6,322 nt of DNA from Acetobacteraceae bacterium (GTDB lineage: Bacteria; Pseudomonadota; Alphaproteobacteria; Acetobacterales; Acetobacteraceae). Position 1 is the stretch's first letter. Every line of letters begins with the position of its first letter. A program made the position numbers and the translations under genes. The DNA is taken from contig DAHUXX010000053.1 in NCBI GenBank assembly GCA_027306955.1, positions 1 through 6,322 on the forward strand. The letters run 5' to 3'. Positions 1 to 5,816 of this stretch are shown piece by piece. A model generated the notes under the pieces. It saw nothing but the letters and a program-made list of their open reading frames with translations. It searched no databases and had not been told where the DNA came from.

Positions 1-1664
1 CCATCGGCATCCGAAACGATGGTCGCCACCACCGCCTGCACCGGCGCCAGCCAGAGCGGGAAGCGCCCGGCGTACTGCTCGATCAGGATGCCGAGGAAGC
101 GCTCGAAGCTGCCGAGGATCGCGCGGTGCAGCATCACCGGCCGGTGCCGCGCCCCGTCCTCGCCGACATATTCCGCATCCAGTCGTTCCGGCAGCACGAA
201 ATCGACCTGCAGCGTGCCGCACTGCCAGTCCCGTCCGATCGCGTCGCGCAGGACGAACTCGAGCTTCGGGCCGTAGAACGCACCCTCGCCGGGATTGATT
301 GTGTACTCGACGCCCGCCTCGCGGCACGCCGCTTCCAGCGCCGCCTCGGCCTTGTCCCAAACCTCGTCCGAGCCCGCGCGGATGTCCGGCCGGGTGGAGA
401 ACTTCACCCGGTACTCGGGAAAGCCGTAGTGGCGGTAGATCGACGAAAGCAGCTCGACAAAGCGGATGGTCTCGGAGCCGATCTGGTCCTCGGTGCAGAA
501 GATGTGCCCGTCGTCCTGCTGGAAGGCGCGCACCCGCATGATGCCGTGCAGCGCGCCGGAGGGTTCGTAGCGATGGTCCTGCCCGAACTCGGCGAGCCGC
601 AGCGGCAGCTCGCGGTAGGAGCGGATGCCCTGGCGAAACACCATCACGGCACCCGGGCAGTTCATCGGCTTCAACGCCAGCGTGCGGTCCTCGTCCTCCA
701 CCTGGACGACGAACATGTGCTCGCGGAACTTCTCCCAGTGGCCGGACTTCTCCCACAGCGTCCGGTCGACGAGCTGCGGCGTCTTGATCTCGACATAGCC
801 CGAGGCATCCAGCCGCCGGCGGATATAGCGCTCCGCGGTCTGGTAGAGCTTCCAGCCGTTCGGGTGCCAGAACACGCTGCCCACCGCGGCTTCCTCGAGG
901 TGGAACAGGTTCATCTCGCGCCCGATGCGCCGGTGGTCGCGCTTTTCCGCCTCGGCGAGCTGGTGCAGGTAGGCGGCGAGCTCCTTTTCGTCGCGCCAGG
1001 CGGTGCCGTAGATGCGGCTCAGCATCGCGTTGCGGTGGTCGCCCCGCCAATAGGCGCCGGCGACGCGCATCAGCTTGAAGGCGTGGCCGACATCCGCGGT
1101 GGTGCGCATGTGCGGCCCGCGGCAGAGATCCACCCATTCGCCCTGGCGATAGAGAGTGATGGTTTCGCTCGCCGGCAGGTCGCGGATGAGCTGCACCTTG
1201 TAACGCTCGCCCTTGGCCTCGAAGAGCGCCATCGCGTCCTCGCGGCTCACGACCTCGCGCTCGAAGGGCTTCGCTTCGGCGACGATGCGGCGCATCTCGT
1301 CCTCGATCGCGGCGAAATCCTCCGGCGTGAACGGCGTGTCGCGAGCGAAGTCGTAATAGAACCCGTTCTCGATCGCCGGGCCGATGGTGACCTGTGTGCC
1401 GGGGAACAGTCGCTGCACCGCCTCGGCCAGCACGTGCGCCGCGTCGTGGCGGATCAGCTCCAGCGCCGCCTCGTCCCTGCGGGTGACGAAGACGATGCTG
1501 GCGTCGCGCTCGATCGTTCGCGCGAGGTCCATCAGCGTGCCGTCGACGCGCATCGCCAGCGCCGCGCGCGCCAGCCCGGGCCCGATCGCGGCGGCGACCT
1601 CGCTGCCCGTGACCGGCCCGTCGAAGGCACGGGTCGAACCGTCGGGCAGGATCACGATGGGCAT
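1..1664 (-). CDS. thrS: Threonyl-tRNA synthetase, 3' end cut by window edge
   Basis: This cytoplasmic class II synthetase attaches threonine to tRNA-Thr and edits mischarged serine. The first 554 codons are present; E. coli ThrS has 642 residues, so most of the C-terminal anticodon-binding domain lies outside. The start is fixed by the typical opening MPIVILPDGS. Residues about 1-62 form the TGS domain. The editing domain shows H73 and H77 (HDAAH) plus C181 and H185 (CRGPH), the expected editing-site residues. The catalytic core has C336 (KPMNCPG), H387 (QDDGHIFC) and H513 (HRAILGS), which correspond to the E. coli zinc ligands C334, H385 and H511 shifted by two. Motif 2 (RYEPSGALHG) and motif 3 (HRAILGSFERF) are intact. 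The gene starts 36 bp after the GT9 gene on the same strand and may be partly co-transcribed with it. Nothing suggests a broken gene. The identification is essentially certain. Confidence 0.98.
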   Translation of the reverse strand, partial: MPIVILPDGSTRAFDGPVTGSEVAAAIGPGLARAALAMRVDGTLMDLARTIERDASIVFVTRRDEAALELIRHDAAHVLAEAVQRLFPGTQVTIGPAIENGFYYDFARDTPFTPEDFAAIEDEMRRIVAEAKPFEREVVSREDAMALFEAKGERYKVQLIRDLPASETITLYRQGEWVDLCRGPHMRTTADVGHAFKLMRVAGAYWRGDHRNAMLSRIYGTAWRDEKELAAYLHQLAEAEKRDHRRIGREMNLFHLEEAAVGSVFWHPNGWKLYQTAERYIRRRLDASGYVEIKTPQLVDRTLWEKSGHWEKFREHMFVVQVEDEDRTLALKPMNCPGAVMVFRQGIRSYRELPLRLAEFGQDHRYEPSGALHGIMRVRAFQQDDGHIFCTEDQIGSETIRFVELLSSIYRHYGFPEYRVKFSTRPDIRAGSDEVWDKAEAALEAACREAGVEYTINPGEGAFYGPKLEFVLRDAIGRDWQCGTLQVDFVLPERLDAEYVGEDGARHRPVMLHRAILGSFERFLGILIEQYAGRFPLWLAPVQAVVATIVSDAD

Positions 1665-1670
1665 GCGGGG

Positions 1671-1675
1671 TCTCC
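1671..1675 (-). promoter_or_regulatory. thrS ribosome binding site
   Basis: The minus strand reads GGAGA with six bases (CCCCGC) before the thrS ATG, which is good Shine-Dalgarno spacing. It forms half of a perfect 10-bp palindrome, TCTCCGGAGA (1671-1680). The palindrome may be chance in such GC-rich DNA. No convincing separate thrS promoter is visible in the 36-bp gap. Confidence 0.7.
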
Positions 1676-1700
1676 GGAGAACGATTCCTCGCGTATGGCG

Positions 1701-2621
1701 TCAGGAAAGCGCCGCCGCAACCCTCTCCACCGGCAGGTCGGCGAGGTTCTGGGCGCGGATCACCGTGGGCCAGCCGCCGTCCGGCAGGCGCGGCGCGGTC
1801 AGCGCCGGGTCGCTGTCCGGCCCGAACAGCACCAGGCTCCGGCAGCCCATGGCGGTGGCGATGTGCATCGGGCCGGTATCGTTGCCCACGGCGAGCTCCG
1901 CCCGCGCCGCCAGCGCGAACAGGTCCGCCATTGTGGTACGCCCGGCGAGATCGCGCGCCGCGGGGCAGCGCTCGCGGATGCGTGCAGCGAGCGGCGCCTC
2001 GGCCGCCCCGCCCAGCACCACCGGCACGAGGCCGCGCGCGGCGAGGATCGCCGCCAGCTCCGCGAAACGCTCCGCCGGCCAGCGCTTGGCCGGGCGGTGC
2101 GGCGCGGCACCCGGCACCAGCAGCGCCGCGCGCGGCGGCAGCTCCGGCCCGCCGGTCGCCAGCGCCGACCAGTCCGGCACCGGCAGCCGAGCGATCCCGG
2201 CCTGGCGCAACTGCCCCTCCAGCCGCTCGCGCGTGTGCAGCCCGTCACGCTCGGGGGTGGGGTCACGATAGCGCATGTCGCGCCCGATGCCGCTCCACTC
2301 GCCGCCGCCGGCAAGCCGGCCGTACCAGGTGCTGCGCGAGGAGGTCTGCAGATCGTAGACGCGGTCGAAGCCGCGCAGGAACCGCCGCAGCCGCGCCAGC
2401 GCCGGAACGTTCCAGGCCCGCGGTCGCGGGTCCACCACCACGCGGTCGAACCAGGGCAGGCGCCGCGCGAGATCGGCGTAGGGCGCTGTGGTGAGCAGCG
2501 TGACCTCGGCATCCGCGTGATGCGCGCGGATGCCCGCGAAGGCCGGGCCACTCAGCACGAAATCGCCGAGCGCGCCCAGGCGGATCACCAGAACGCGCCG
2601 GATGGCCAGCACCCGCGTCAT
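1701..2621 (-). CDS. Glycosyltransferase family 9 (heptosyltransferase-like)
   Basis: This 306-residue protein has the two-domain GT-B layout of the ADP-heptose:LPS heptosyltransferase family (GT9; WaaC/WaaF relatives). The N-terminal motif VIRLGALGD (residues 12-20) ends in D20, which matches the conserved aspartate of the family's acceptor domain. The C-terminal donor domain has LVPGAAP followed by AKRWP with K179, then GRTTMADLFALA and the signature GNDTGPMH (N247, D248, H253). No signal peptide or membrane helix is seen, so it should be a cytoplasmic or peripheral enzyme that adds a sugar to a growing glycolipid. The start is an ATG overlapping the stop of the upstream GT4 gene by four bases (ATGA), with only a weak Shine-Dalgarno, which implies translational coupling. 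The family is clear. The exact sugar, acceptor and waaC/waaF/waaQ-type subclass are not readable from sequence, so no symbol is given. LPS core synthesis is the likeliest role. Confidence 0.92.
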   Translation of the reverse strand: MTRVLAIRRVLVIRLGALGDFVLSGPAFAGIRAHHADAEVTLLTTAPYADLARRLPWFDRVVVDPRPRAWNVPALARLRRFLRGFDRVYDLQTSSRSTWYGRLAGGGEWSGIGRDMRYRDPTPERDGLHTRERLEGQLRQAGIARLPVPDWSALATGGPELPPRAALLVPGAAPHRPAKRWPAERFAELAAILAARGLVPVVLGGAAEAPLAARIRERCPAARDLAGRTTMADLFALAARAELAVGNDTGPMHIATAMGCRSLVLFGPDSDPALTAPRLPDGGWPTVIRAQNLADLPVERVAAALS

Positions 2622-3781
2622 CGCGCGCCCAGAAGTTCTTCGTAGACGTCCAGCGTCGCTTCCTGCATGCGCGCGAGGTCATGATGCGCGAGCACGAAGG
2701 CGCGCGTCGCCCTGCCGATCGCCTGCCGCTGCGCCTGGCTCATCGCCAGCACCGCGTCGAGTCGCGCGGCTAGCGCCGCCTCGTCGCCGGGGGGCACGCG
2801 CCAGCCGGTCTCGCCCTCCGCCACGGTCTCGCGCGCGGCGCCGTGGTCGGAGGCGATCACCGGCCGCTCCATCGCCCGCGCCTCGGCGATCACCAGGCCG
2901 AACGCCTCGGGAGCGGTCGAGGCGGTCACCACCACGTCCGACAGCATCAGCGCCGCCGGCAGGTCCTCGATATGGCCGACCATGCGCACGCGCTCGCCGA
3001 GGCCCAGCGTTTCGGCCAGCGCCGCGAGTTCCTTCGCGTAGCCCTGCCGCCGCGCGTCGCCGGTGAGCAGCACCACCGCGTCGCGTCGCTCCATACGGGC
3101 GAGCGCCCTGATCAGCACCGCCTGGCCCTTCCAGCGCGTGAGCCTCCCGGGCAGCAGGATGGTCGGCGCCCCATCCGGCACACGCCAGCCCGCGGCCATG
3201 CGCACCAGGCGGTCCGGCACCACCACGTCGGGGTCGAAGATCCGTGTATCGACGCCGTGCGGCACCACGCGCAGCCGCGCCGGCGGGGTCGCGTGGCGCG
3301 CCGCCACCATGTCGGCGACGAAACGGCTGGGCGCGATCACCCGCGCGCCGCGCGCCATGACGGAGTTGTAGAGCCGCTTGCCCGGCAAGCCTTCGGAATA
3401 GGTGCCGTGATAGGTGGTCACGAGCGGGACGCCGGTGCGCCGCGCAGCGAGCCAGGCGGCCCAGGCCGGCGCGCGGGAATGCGCATGCACCAGGTTCACG
3501 CCGTGCTCGCGGATCGCCGCCTCCAGCCGCCTCGCGTTGGCGCGGATGGCGAGCAGCCCGCGCCGTTCGAGCGGCAGCATGAGGTGCCGGCCGGCGCGCT
3601 CCACCGTCGGCACCAGCCGCCCGCCCGAGGAGGCGACGATCGACACGCCGCCCGCCCCGGCGACCGCGGCGGCGAGCGTGAGCACGTGCCGCTCCACGCC
3701 GCCCGCGTCGAGCGCCGGCAGCACCTGCATCACCACGGGGGAATGCGGATCAGGCGCTCGCGAATCGGTGGGGTCGGCCAT
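2618..3781 (-). CDS. Glycosyltransferase family 4 (GT-B fold)
   Basis: This 387-residue retaining-type glycosyltransferase probably transfers a sugar from a nucleotide-sugar donor to an envelope glycolipid. The N-terminal Rossmann domain opens with LPALDAGGVERH (residues 21-32), the glycine-rich acceptor-side loop. VHAHSR (98-103) and TTYHGTYSE (122-130) follow. The C-terminal GT4 domain begins near residue 206 and has GRLTRWKGQ (R213, K218) and the E-x7-E motif, E292 and E300, in PEAFGLVIAEA. No membrane segment is evident. The start is uncertain: the first ATG adds 17 Pro/Asp-rich residues and has no Shine-Dalgarno, while M18 (ATG at 3730) sits nearer the usual family start but also lacks one. 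A possible leaderless promoter favours the longer form. The gene overlaps the GT9 gene by four bases, so the two probably form one unit acting on the same glycan. The specific product is unknown. Confidence 0.92.
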   Translation of the reverse strand: MADPTDSRAPDPHSPVVMQVLPALDAGGVERHVLTLAAAVAGAGGVSIVASSGGRLVPTVERAGRHLMLPLERRGLLAIRANARRLEAAIREHGVNLVHAHSRAPAWAAWLAARRTGVPLVTTYHGTYSEGLPGKRLYNSVMARGARVIAPSRFVADMVAARHATPPARLRVVPHGVDTRIFDPDVVVPDRLVRMAAGWRVPDGAPTILLPGRLTRWKGQAVLIRALARMERRDAVVLLTGDARRQGYAKELAALAETLGLGERVRMVGHIEDLPAALMLSDVVVTASTAPEAFGLVIAEARAMERPVIASDHGAARETVAEGETGWRVPPGDEAALAARLDAVLAMSQAQRQAIGRATRAFVLAHHDLARMQEATLDVYEELLGAR

Positions 3782-3787
3782 GCGGCG

Positions 3788-3815
3788 GCTATAGCGCCCC
3801 CGGGCCCAGGGTCCA
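3788..3815 (-). promoter_or_regulatory. Candidate leaderless promoter for the GT4-GT9 pair
   Basis: The minus strand shows TGGACC (3815-3810), a 16-base spacer, then TATAGC (3793-3788). Each hexamer matches the sigma-70-type consensus at four of six positions. Initiation about seven bases past the second hexamer would fall on or beside the A of the GT4 ATG at 3781. This would give a leaderless mRNA and fit the absence of a Shine-Dalgarno sequence. It is based on inspection only; such matches can arise by chance. Confidence 0.3.
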
Positions 3816-3835
3816 GATGGCCGGTCCAGATGGCC
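3810..3835. repeat. 13-bp direct tandem duplication
   Basis: Two perfect adjacent copies of GGTCCAGATGGCC (3810-3822 and 3823-3835) lie in the 66-bp gap between the nadC stop and the GT4 start. Each copy carries TGGACC on the minus strand, the hexamer proposed as the -35 element, so the duplication repeats that element 13 bp upstream. It looks like a slippage-type duplication. The surrounding GC-rich arms (CCCCCGG and CCGGGGG on the minus strand) could pair, but there is no T-tract to support a terminator. Confidence 0.9.
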
Positions 3836-3847
3836 GGGGGCAGCCGG

Positions 3848-4726
3848 TCAGGATACGTGATCGAGCCCGATGTCGAGCGCCTTGACGCTGTGGGTCAGCG
3901 CGCCGACCGAGAGCAGATCGACCCCCGCCGCCGCGATCGCCGGCGCCGTCTCGGCGGTGATGCCGCCCGAGGCCTCGGTCAGCGCCCGGCCGGCGACGAG
4001 CGCCACCGCCTCGGCCAGCATCGCCGGGCCCATGTTGTCGAGCAGCACGGCATCGACGCCGAGCTCCATCGCCTCGCGCAACTGCGCCAGCGTGTCCACT
4101 TCCAACTCGATCTTCACCAGGTGTCCGCAATGGGCACGGGCGCGGCGCACCGCTTGTGCGACCGAGCCCGCGATCGCGACATGGTTGTCCTTGATCAGCA
4201 CCGCGTCATCGAGCCCGAAGCGATGGTTGGAGCCGCCCCCGGCGCGCACCGCGTGCTTCTGCAGCGCGCGCATCCCCGGCATGGTTTTACGGGTACACAC
4301 CACGTGGGCGCGCGTGCCGCGGACGGAATCCACGATCGCCGCCGTCGCCGTCGCGATGCCCGAGAGATGGCAGAGCAGGTTGAGCGCGGTGCGCTCCGCC
4401 GTGAGCAGCCCGCGCGCCGGCCCCGCGAGCGTCGCGATCGTCTCGCCCGGACCGACCCGCGCGCCGTCGCCGCGCAGCACGTTGGTTTCGATCGCGGAAT
4501 CGATCAGTTCAAAGGCCAGCAGCGCCGCATCCAGCCCCGCGACCACGCCCGGCTTGCGCGCGACAAGCGCGACCCGCGCGCGCGCCGAGGCCGGCACGAT
4601 CGCGTCCGTGGTGATGTCGCCGGCGCGGCCGAGATCCTCGAGCAGCGCCGCGCGCACGATCGGCTCGATCATGAGGCGGGGCAGGGCGGCGAGCGCGGTC
4701 TCCGCCGTGACAGTCGCGGCGTCCAT
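3848..4726 (-). CDS. nadC: Quinolinate phosphoribosyltransferase (carboxylating)
   Basis: NadC converts quinolinate and PRPP into nicotinate mononucleotide, CO2 and pyrophosphate, the step where de novo synthesis joins the common NAD pathway. The 292-residue length is normal for the family. The N-terminal domain shows EDLGRAGDITT (30-40). The barrel domain carries the substrate-binding residues: R112 in TAERTALN, TRKTMPG (145-151), GGGSNHRFGL with H168 and R169, K179 in LIKDNH, then ELEVDT, LLDNMG, EASGGI and VGALTHS. All expected motifs are present. The open frame runs further upstream, but the start at 4726 is chosen because a strong Shine-Dalgarno (GGAGGT) lies six bases before it and because it overlaps the nadA stop by one base (TGATG). 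It is therefore the second gene of a nadA-nadC operon and probably translationally coupled. Gene identity is very secure. Confidence 0.97.
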   Translation of the reverse strand: MDAATVTAETALAALPRLMIEPIVRAALLEDLGRAGDITTDAIVPASARARVALVARKPGVVAGLDAALLAFELIDSAIETNVLRGDGARVGPGETIATLAGPARGLLTAERTALNLLCHLSGIATATAAIVDSVRGTRAHVVCTRKTMPGMRALQKHAVRAGGGSNHRFGLDDAVLIKDNHVAIAGSVAQAVRRARAHCGHLVKIELEVDTLAQLREAMELGVDAVLLDNMGPAMLAEAVALVAGRALTEASGGITAETAPAIAAAGVDLLSVGALTHSVKALDIGLDHVS

Positions 4727-5727
4727 CACGCGACCTCCAGCATCCGCTCGACAGCGCGCCGGGCACGGGCGGCGATGTCCGCCGGGATGGTCACTTCCTC
4801 GCGCATCGTCTCCAGTGCGGCGCGGATGTTGGCGAGCGAAATCCGCTTCATGTGCGGGCACAGATTGCAGGGGCGGATGAAATCCACGCCCGGGTTTTCC
4901 ACCGCCACGTTGTCGGCCATCGAGCATTCCGTGAGCAGCACGACGCGGCCCGGCTGTTCCCGCGCGACATAGGTGCTCATGCCCGCGGTCGAGCCGGTGT
5001 AGTCGGCCTCGGCAACCACCTCCGGCGGGCATTCCGGGTGCGCCAGCACGACGAGGCCCGGATGCGCCTCGCGCAGCGCGCGTACGTCGGCGGCGCCGAA
5101 GCGCTCGTGCACCTCGCAATGCCCCCGCCAGGCGACGATCTCGACCTTGGTCTCGGCGGCGACGTTCCGCGCGAGGTATTCGTCCGGCAGCATGATCACC
5201 TTGGGCACGCCGAGCGATTCCACCACGCGCCGCGCGTTGGCCGAGGTGCAGCAGACATCGGTCTCCGCCTTCACCGCCGCGGAGGTGTTCACGTAGGAGA
5301 CGACCGGCACGCCGGGGTGCGCCGCGCGCAGCAGCCGCACGTCCTGCGCCGTGATGGACGAGGCGAGCGAGCAGCCGGCGCTCGAATCCGGGATCAGCAC
5401 CGTCTTGTCCGGGTTCAGCAGCTTCGCGGTCTCGGCCATGAAGTGAACGCCGGCGAGCACGATCACCTCGGCGTCGGTCTCGGCGGCCTTGCGCGCCAGC
5501 GCCAGGCTGTCGCCCACCACGTCGGCGACGCCGTGGTAGATCTCGGGCGTCTGGTAGTTGTGCGCGAGGATCACCGCGTTGCGCGCGCGCTTGAGGTCGA
5601 GGATGGCGGCGACGTCCTCGGCGAAGACCGGCCACTCCATCGGCGGGATGACGGCACTGAGCCGCTCGCGGATCGGCGCGGTGCGGGCGAGTGCTTCCGC
5701 GAGGGTGGGGGCGCTCATATGACCCAT
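4726..5727 (-). CDS. nadA: Quinolinate synthase (4Fe-4S)
   Basis: NadA condenses iminoaspartate with dihydroxyacetone phosphate to form quinolinate, using an oxygen-sensitive [4Fe-4S] cluster. The 333-residue protein has the family landmarks in order: AHNYQTPEIY (55-64), GDSLALA, GVHFMAETAKLL (93-104), SAGCSL with C119, YVNTSAAVKAETD, GHCEVHERF with C204, HPECP, GSTAGM and CNLCPHMK with C287 and C290. C119, C204 and C290 fit the three cluster ligands (C113, C200 and C297 in E. coli). The start at 5727 (MGHMSAP) is preferred because an AAGGGAG Shine-Dalgarno lies six bases upstream; an in-frame ATG at 5718 is a possible alternative with worse spacing. The open frame upstream of 5727 overlaps the regulator gene in another frame and is not coding. 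The gene leads the nadA-nadC unit behind an 89-bp region with two inverted repeats, so regulation by the adjacent NAD regulator is likely. No nadB is adjacent. Confidence 0.97.
   Translation of the reverse strand: MGHMSAPTLAEALARTAPIRERLSAVIPPMEWPVFAEDVAAILDLKRARNAVILAHNYQTPEIYHGVADVVGDSLALARKAAETDAEVIVLAGVHFMAETAKLLNPDKTVLIPDSSAGCSLASSITAQDVRLLRAAHPGVPVVSYVNTSAAVKAETDVCCTSANARRVVESLGVPKVIMLPDEYLARNVAAETKVEIVAWRGHCEVHERFGAADVRALREAHPGLVVLAHPECPPEVVAEADYTGSTAGMSTYVAREQPGRVVLLTECSMADNVAVENPGVDFIRPCNLCPHMKRISLANIRAALETMREEVTIPADIAARARRAVERMLEVA
4733..4738 (-). promoter_or_regulatory. nadC ribosome binding site inside nadA
   Basis: The minus strand reads GGAGGT, then six bases (CGCGTG), then the nadC ATG. 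This is a near-ideal Shine-Dalgarno located in the last codons of nadA. It decides the nadC start within a longer open frame and suggests nadC can be loaded independently as well as by coupling. Confidence 0.85.
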
Positions 5728-5730
5728 CTT

Positions 5731-5747
5731 ATGCTCCCTTCGAGCAT
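5731..5747. promoter_or_regulatory. Candidate NAD-regulator operator, proximal copy
   Basis: A perfect inverted repeat with 6-bp arms, ATGCTC-N5-GAGCAT, lies between the proposed transcription start and the nadA ATG. Its core TGCT-N7-AGCA matches the distal copy, centred 27 bp away. A repressor dimer bound here would block promoter clearance. The assignment to NadQ/NrtR is inferred from position, symmetry and the adjacent regulator gene. Confidence 0.65.
5734..5740 (-). promoter_or_regulatory. nadA ribosome binding site
   Basis: The minus strand reads AAGGGAG, six bases before the ATG at 5727. This selects that codon over the in-frame ATG at 5718. The site lies inside the proximal inverted repeat, partly in its loop and partly in its 3' arm. 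If that repeat folds in the mRNA, the Shine-Dalgarno would be partly hidden. Confidence 0.8.
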
Positions 5748-5756
5748 TGATCGCCA

Positions 5757-5775
5757 TATGCTGGTATTGAGCACA
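5757..5775. promoter_or_regulatory. Candidate NAD-regulator operator, distal copy
   Basis: An imperfect inverted repeat reads TATGCT-N7-AGCACA on the plus strand, with one mismatch in the 6-bp arms. On the minus strand, TGCTC-N5-CAGCATA matches the proximal copy's TGCTC-N5-GAGCATA at most non-spacer positions. It covers the proposed -10 and part of the spacer, the usual position for a repressor that blocks RNA polymerase. Confidence 0.6.
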
Positions 5776-5786
5776 AGCCGAGTCAA
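5758..5786 (-). promoter_or_regulatory. Candidate nadA-nadC promoter
   Basis: The minus strand has TTGACT (5786-5781), matching the -35 consensus at five of six positions. A 17-base spacer and CAGCAT (5763-5758) follow, the latter a weak -10 with three of six matches. Transcription would begin near 5751, leaving a leader of about 24 nt. The -35 is persuasive; the -10 is tentative. The promoter overlaps the distal inverted repeat, which supports repression. Confidence 0.45.
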
Positions 5787-5816
5787 GCCCGCCCGGCGCG
5801 CGGCTGCCCGACGTCG

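Noticed and set aside
126..2645. An 839-codon open frame on the plus strand opposite thrS and GT9
   Set aside because: The opposite strand carries intact thrS and GT9 with all catalytic motifs. The plus-strand product is Arg/Ala/His-rich, shows no recognisable domain and spans two genes and their gap. It is a typical antisense shadow of GC-rich codon use.
3788..3847. Rho-independent terminator after nadC
   Set aside because: GC-rich complementary arms (CCCCCGG and CCGGGGG) exist, but the loop is about 30 nt and no T-tract follows, so the sequence does not support a terminator call.
2843..4972. A 709-codon open frame on the plus strand opposite GT4, nadC and part of nadA
   Set aside because: It crosses three well-supported minus-strand genes and an intergenic repeat, and has low-complexity Arg/His/Gly composition without motifs.
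4727..5635. Upstream extension of the nadC frame across nadA
   Set aside because: Conserved NadC sequence begins only after the ATG at 4726, which has a strong Shine-Dalgarno. The extension overlaps essential nadA sequence in another frame and is Arg/Gly-rich.
5715..5722. The palindrome TCATATGA as a third operator
   Set aside because: It is a perfect 8-bp palindrome at the second nadA ATG but lacks the TGCT-N7-AGCA core shared by the other two sites, so it is probably incidental.
5785..5810. Hairpin terminator after the regulator gene
   Set aside because: An AGCC/GGCT pairing can be drawn, but it needs a bulge and is followed by TTGACT rather than a T-run. It could simply reflect GC-rich composition.
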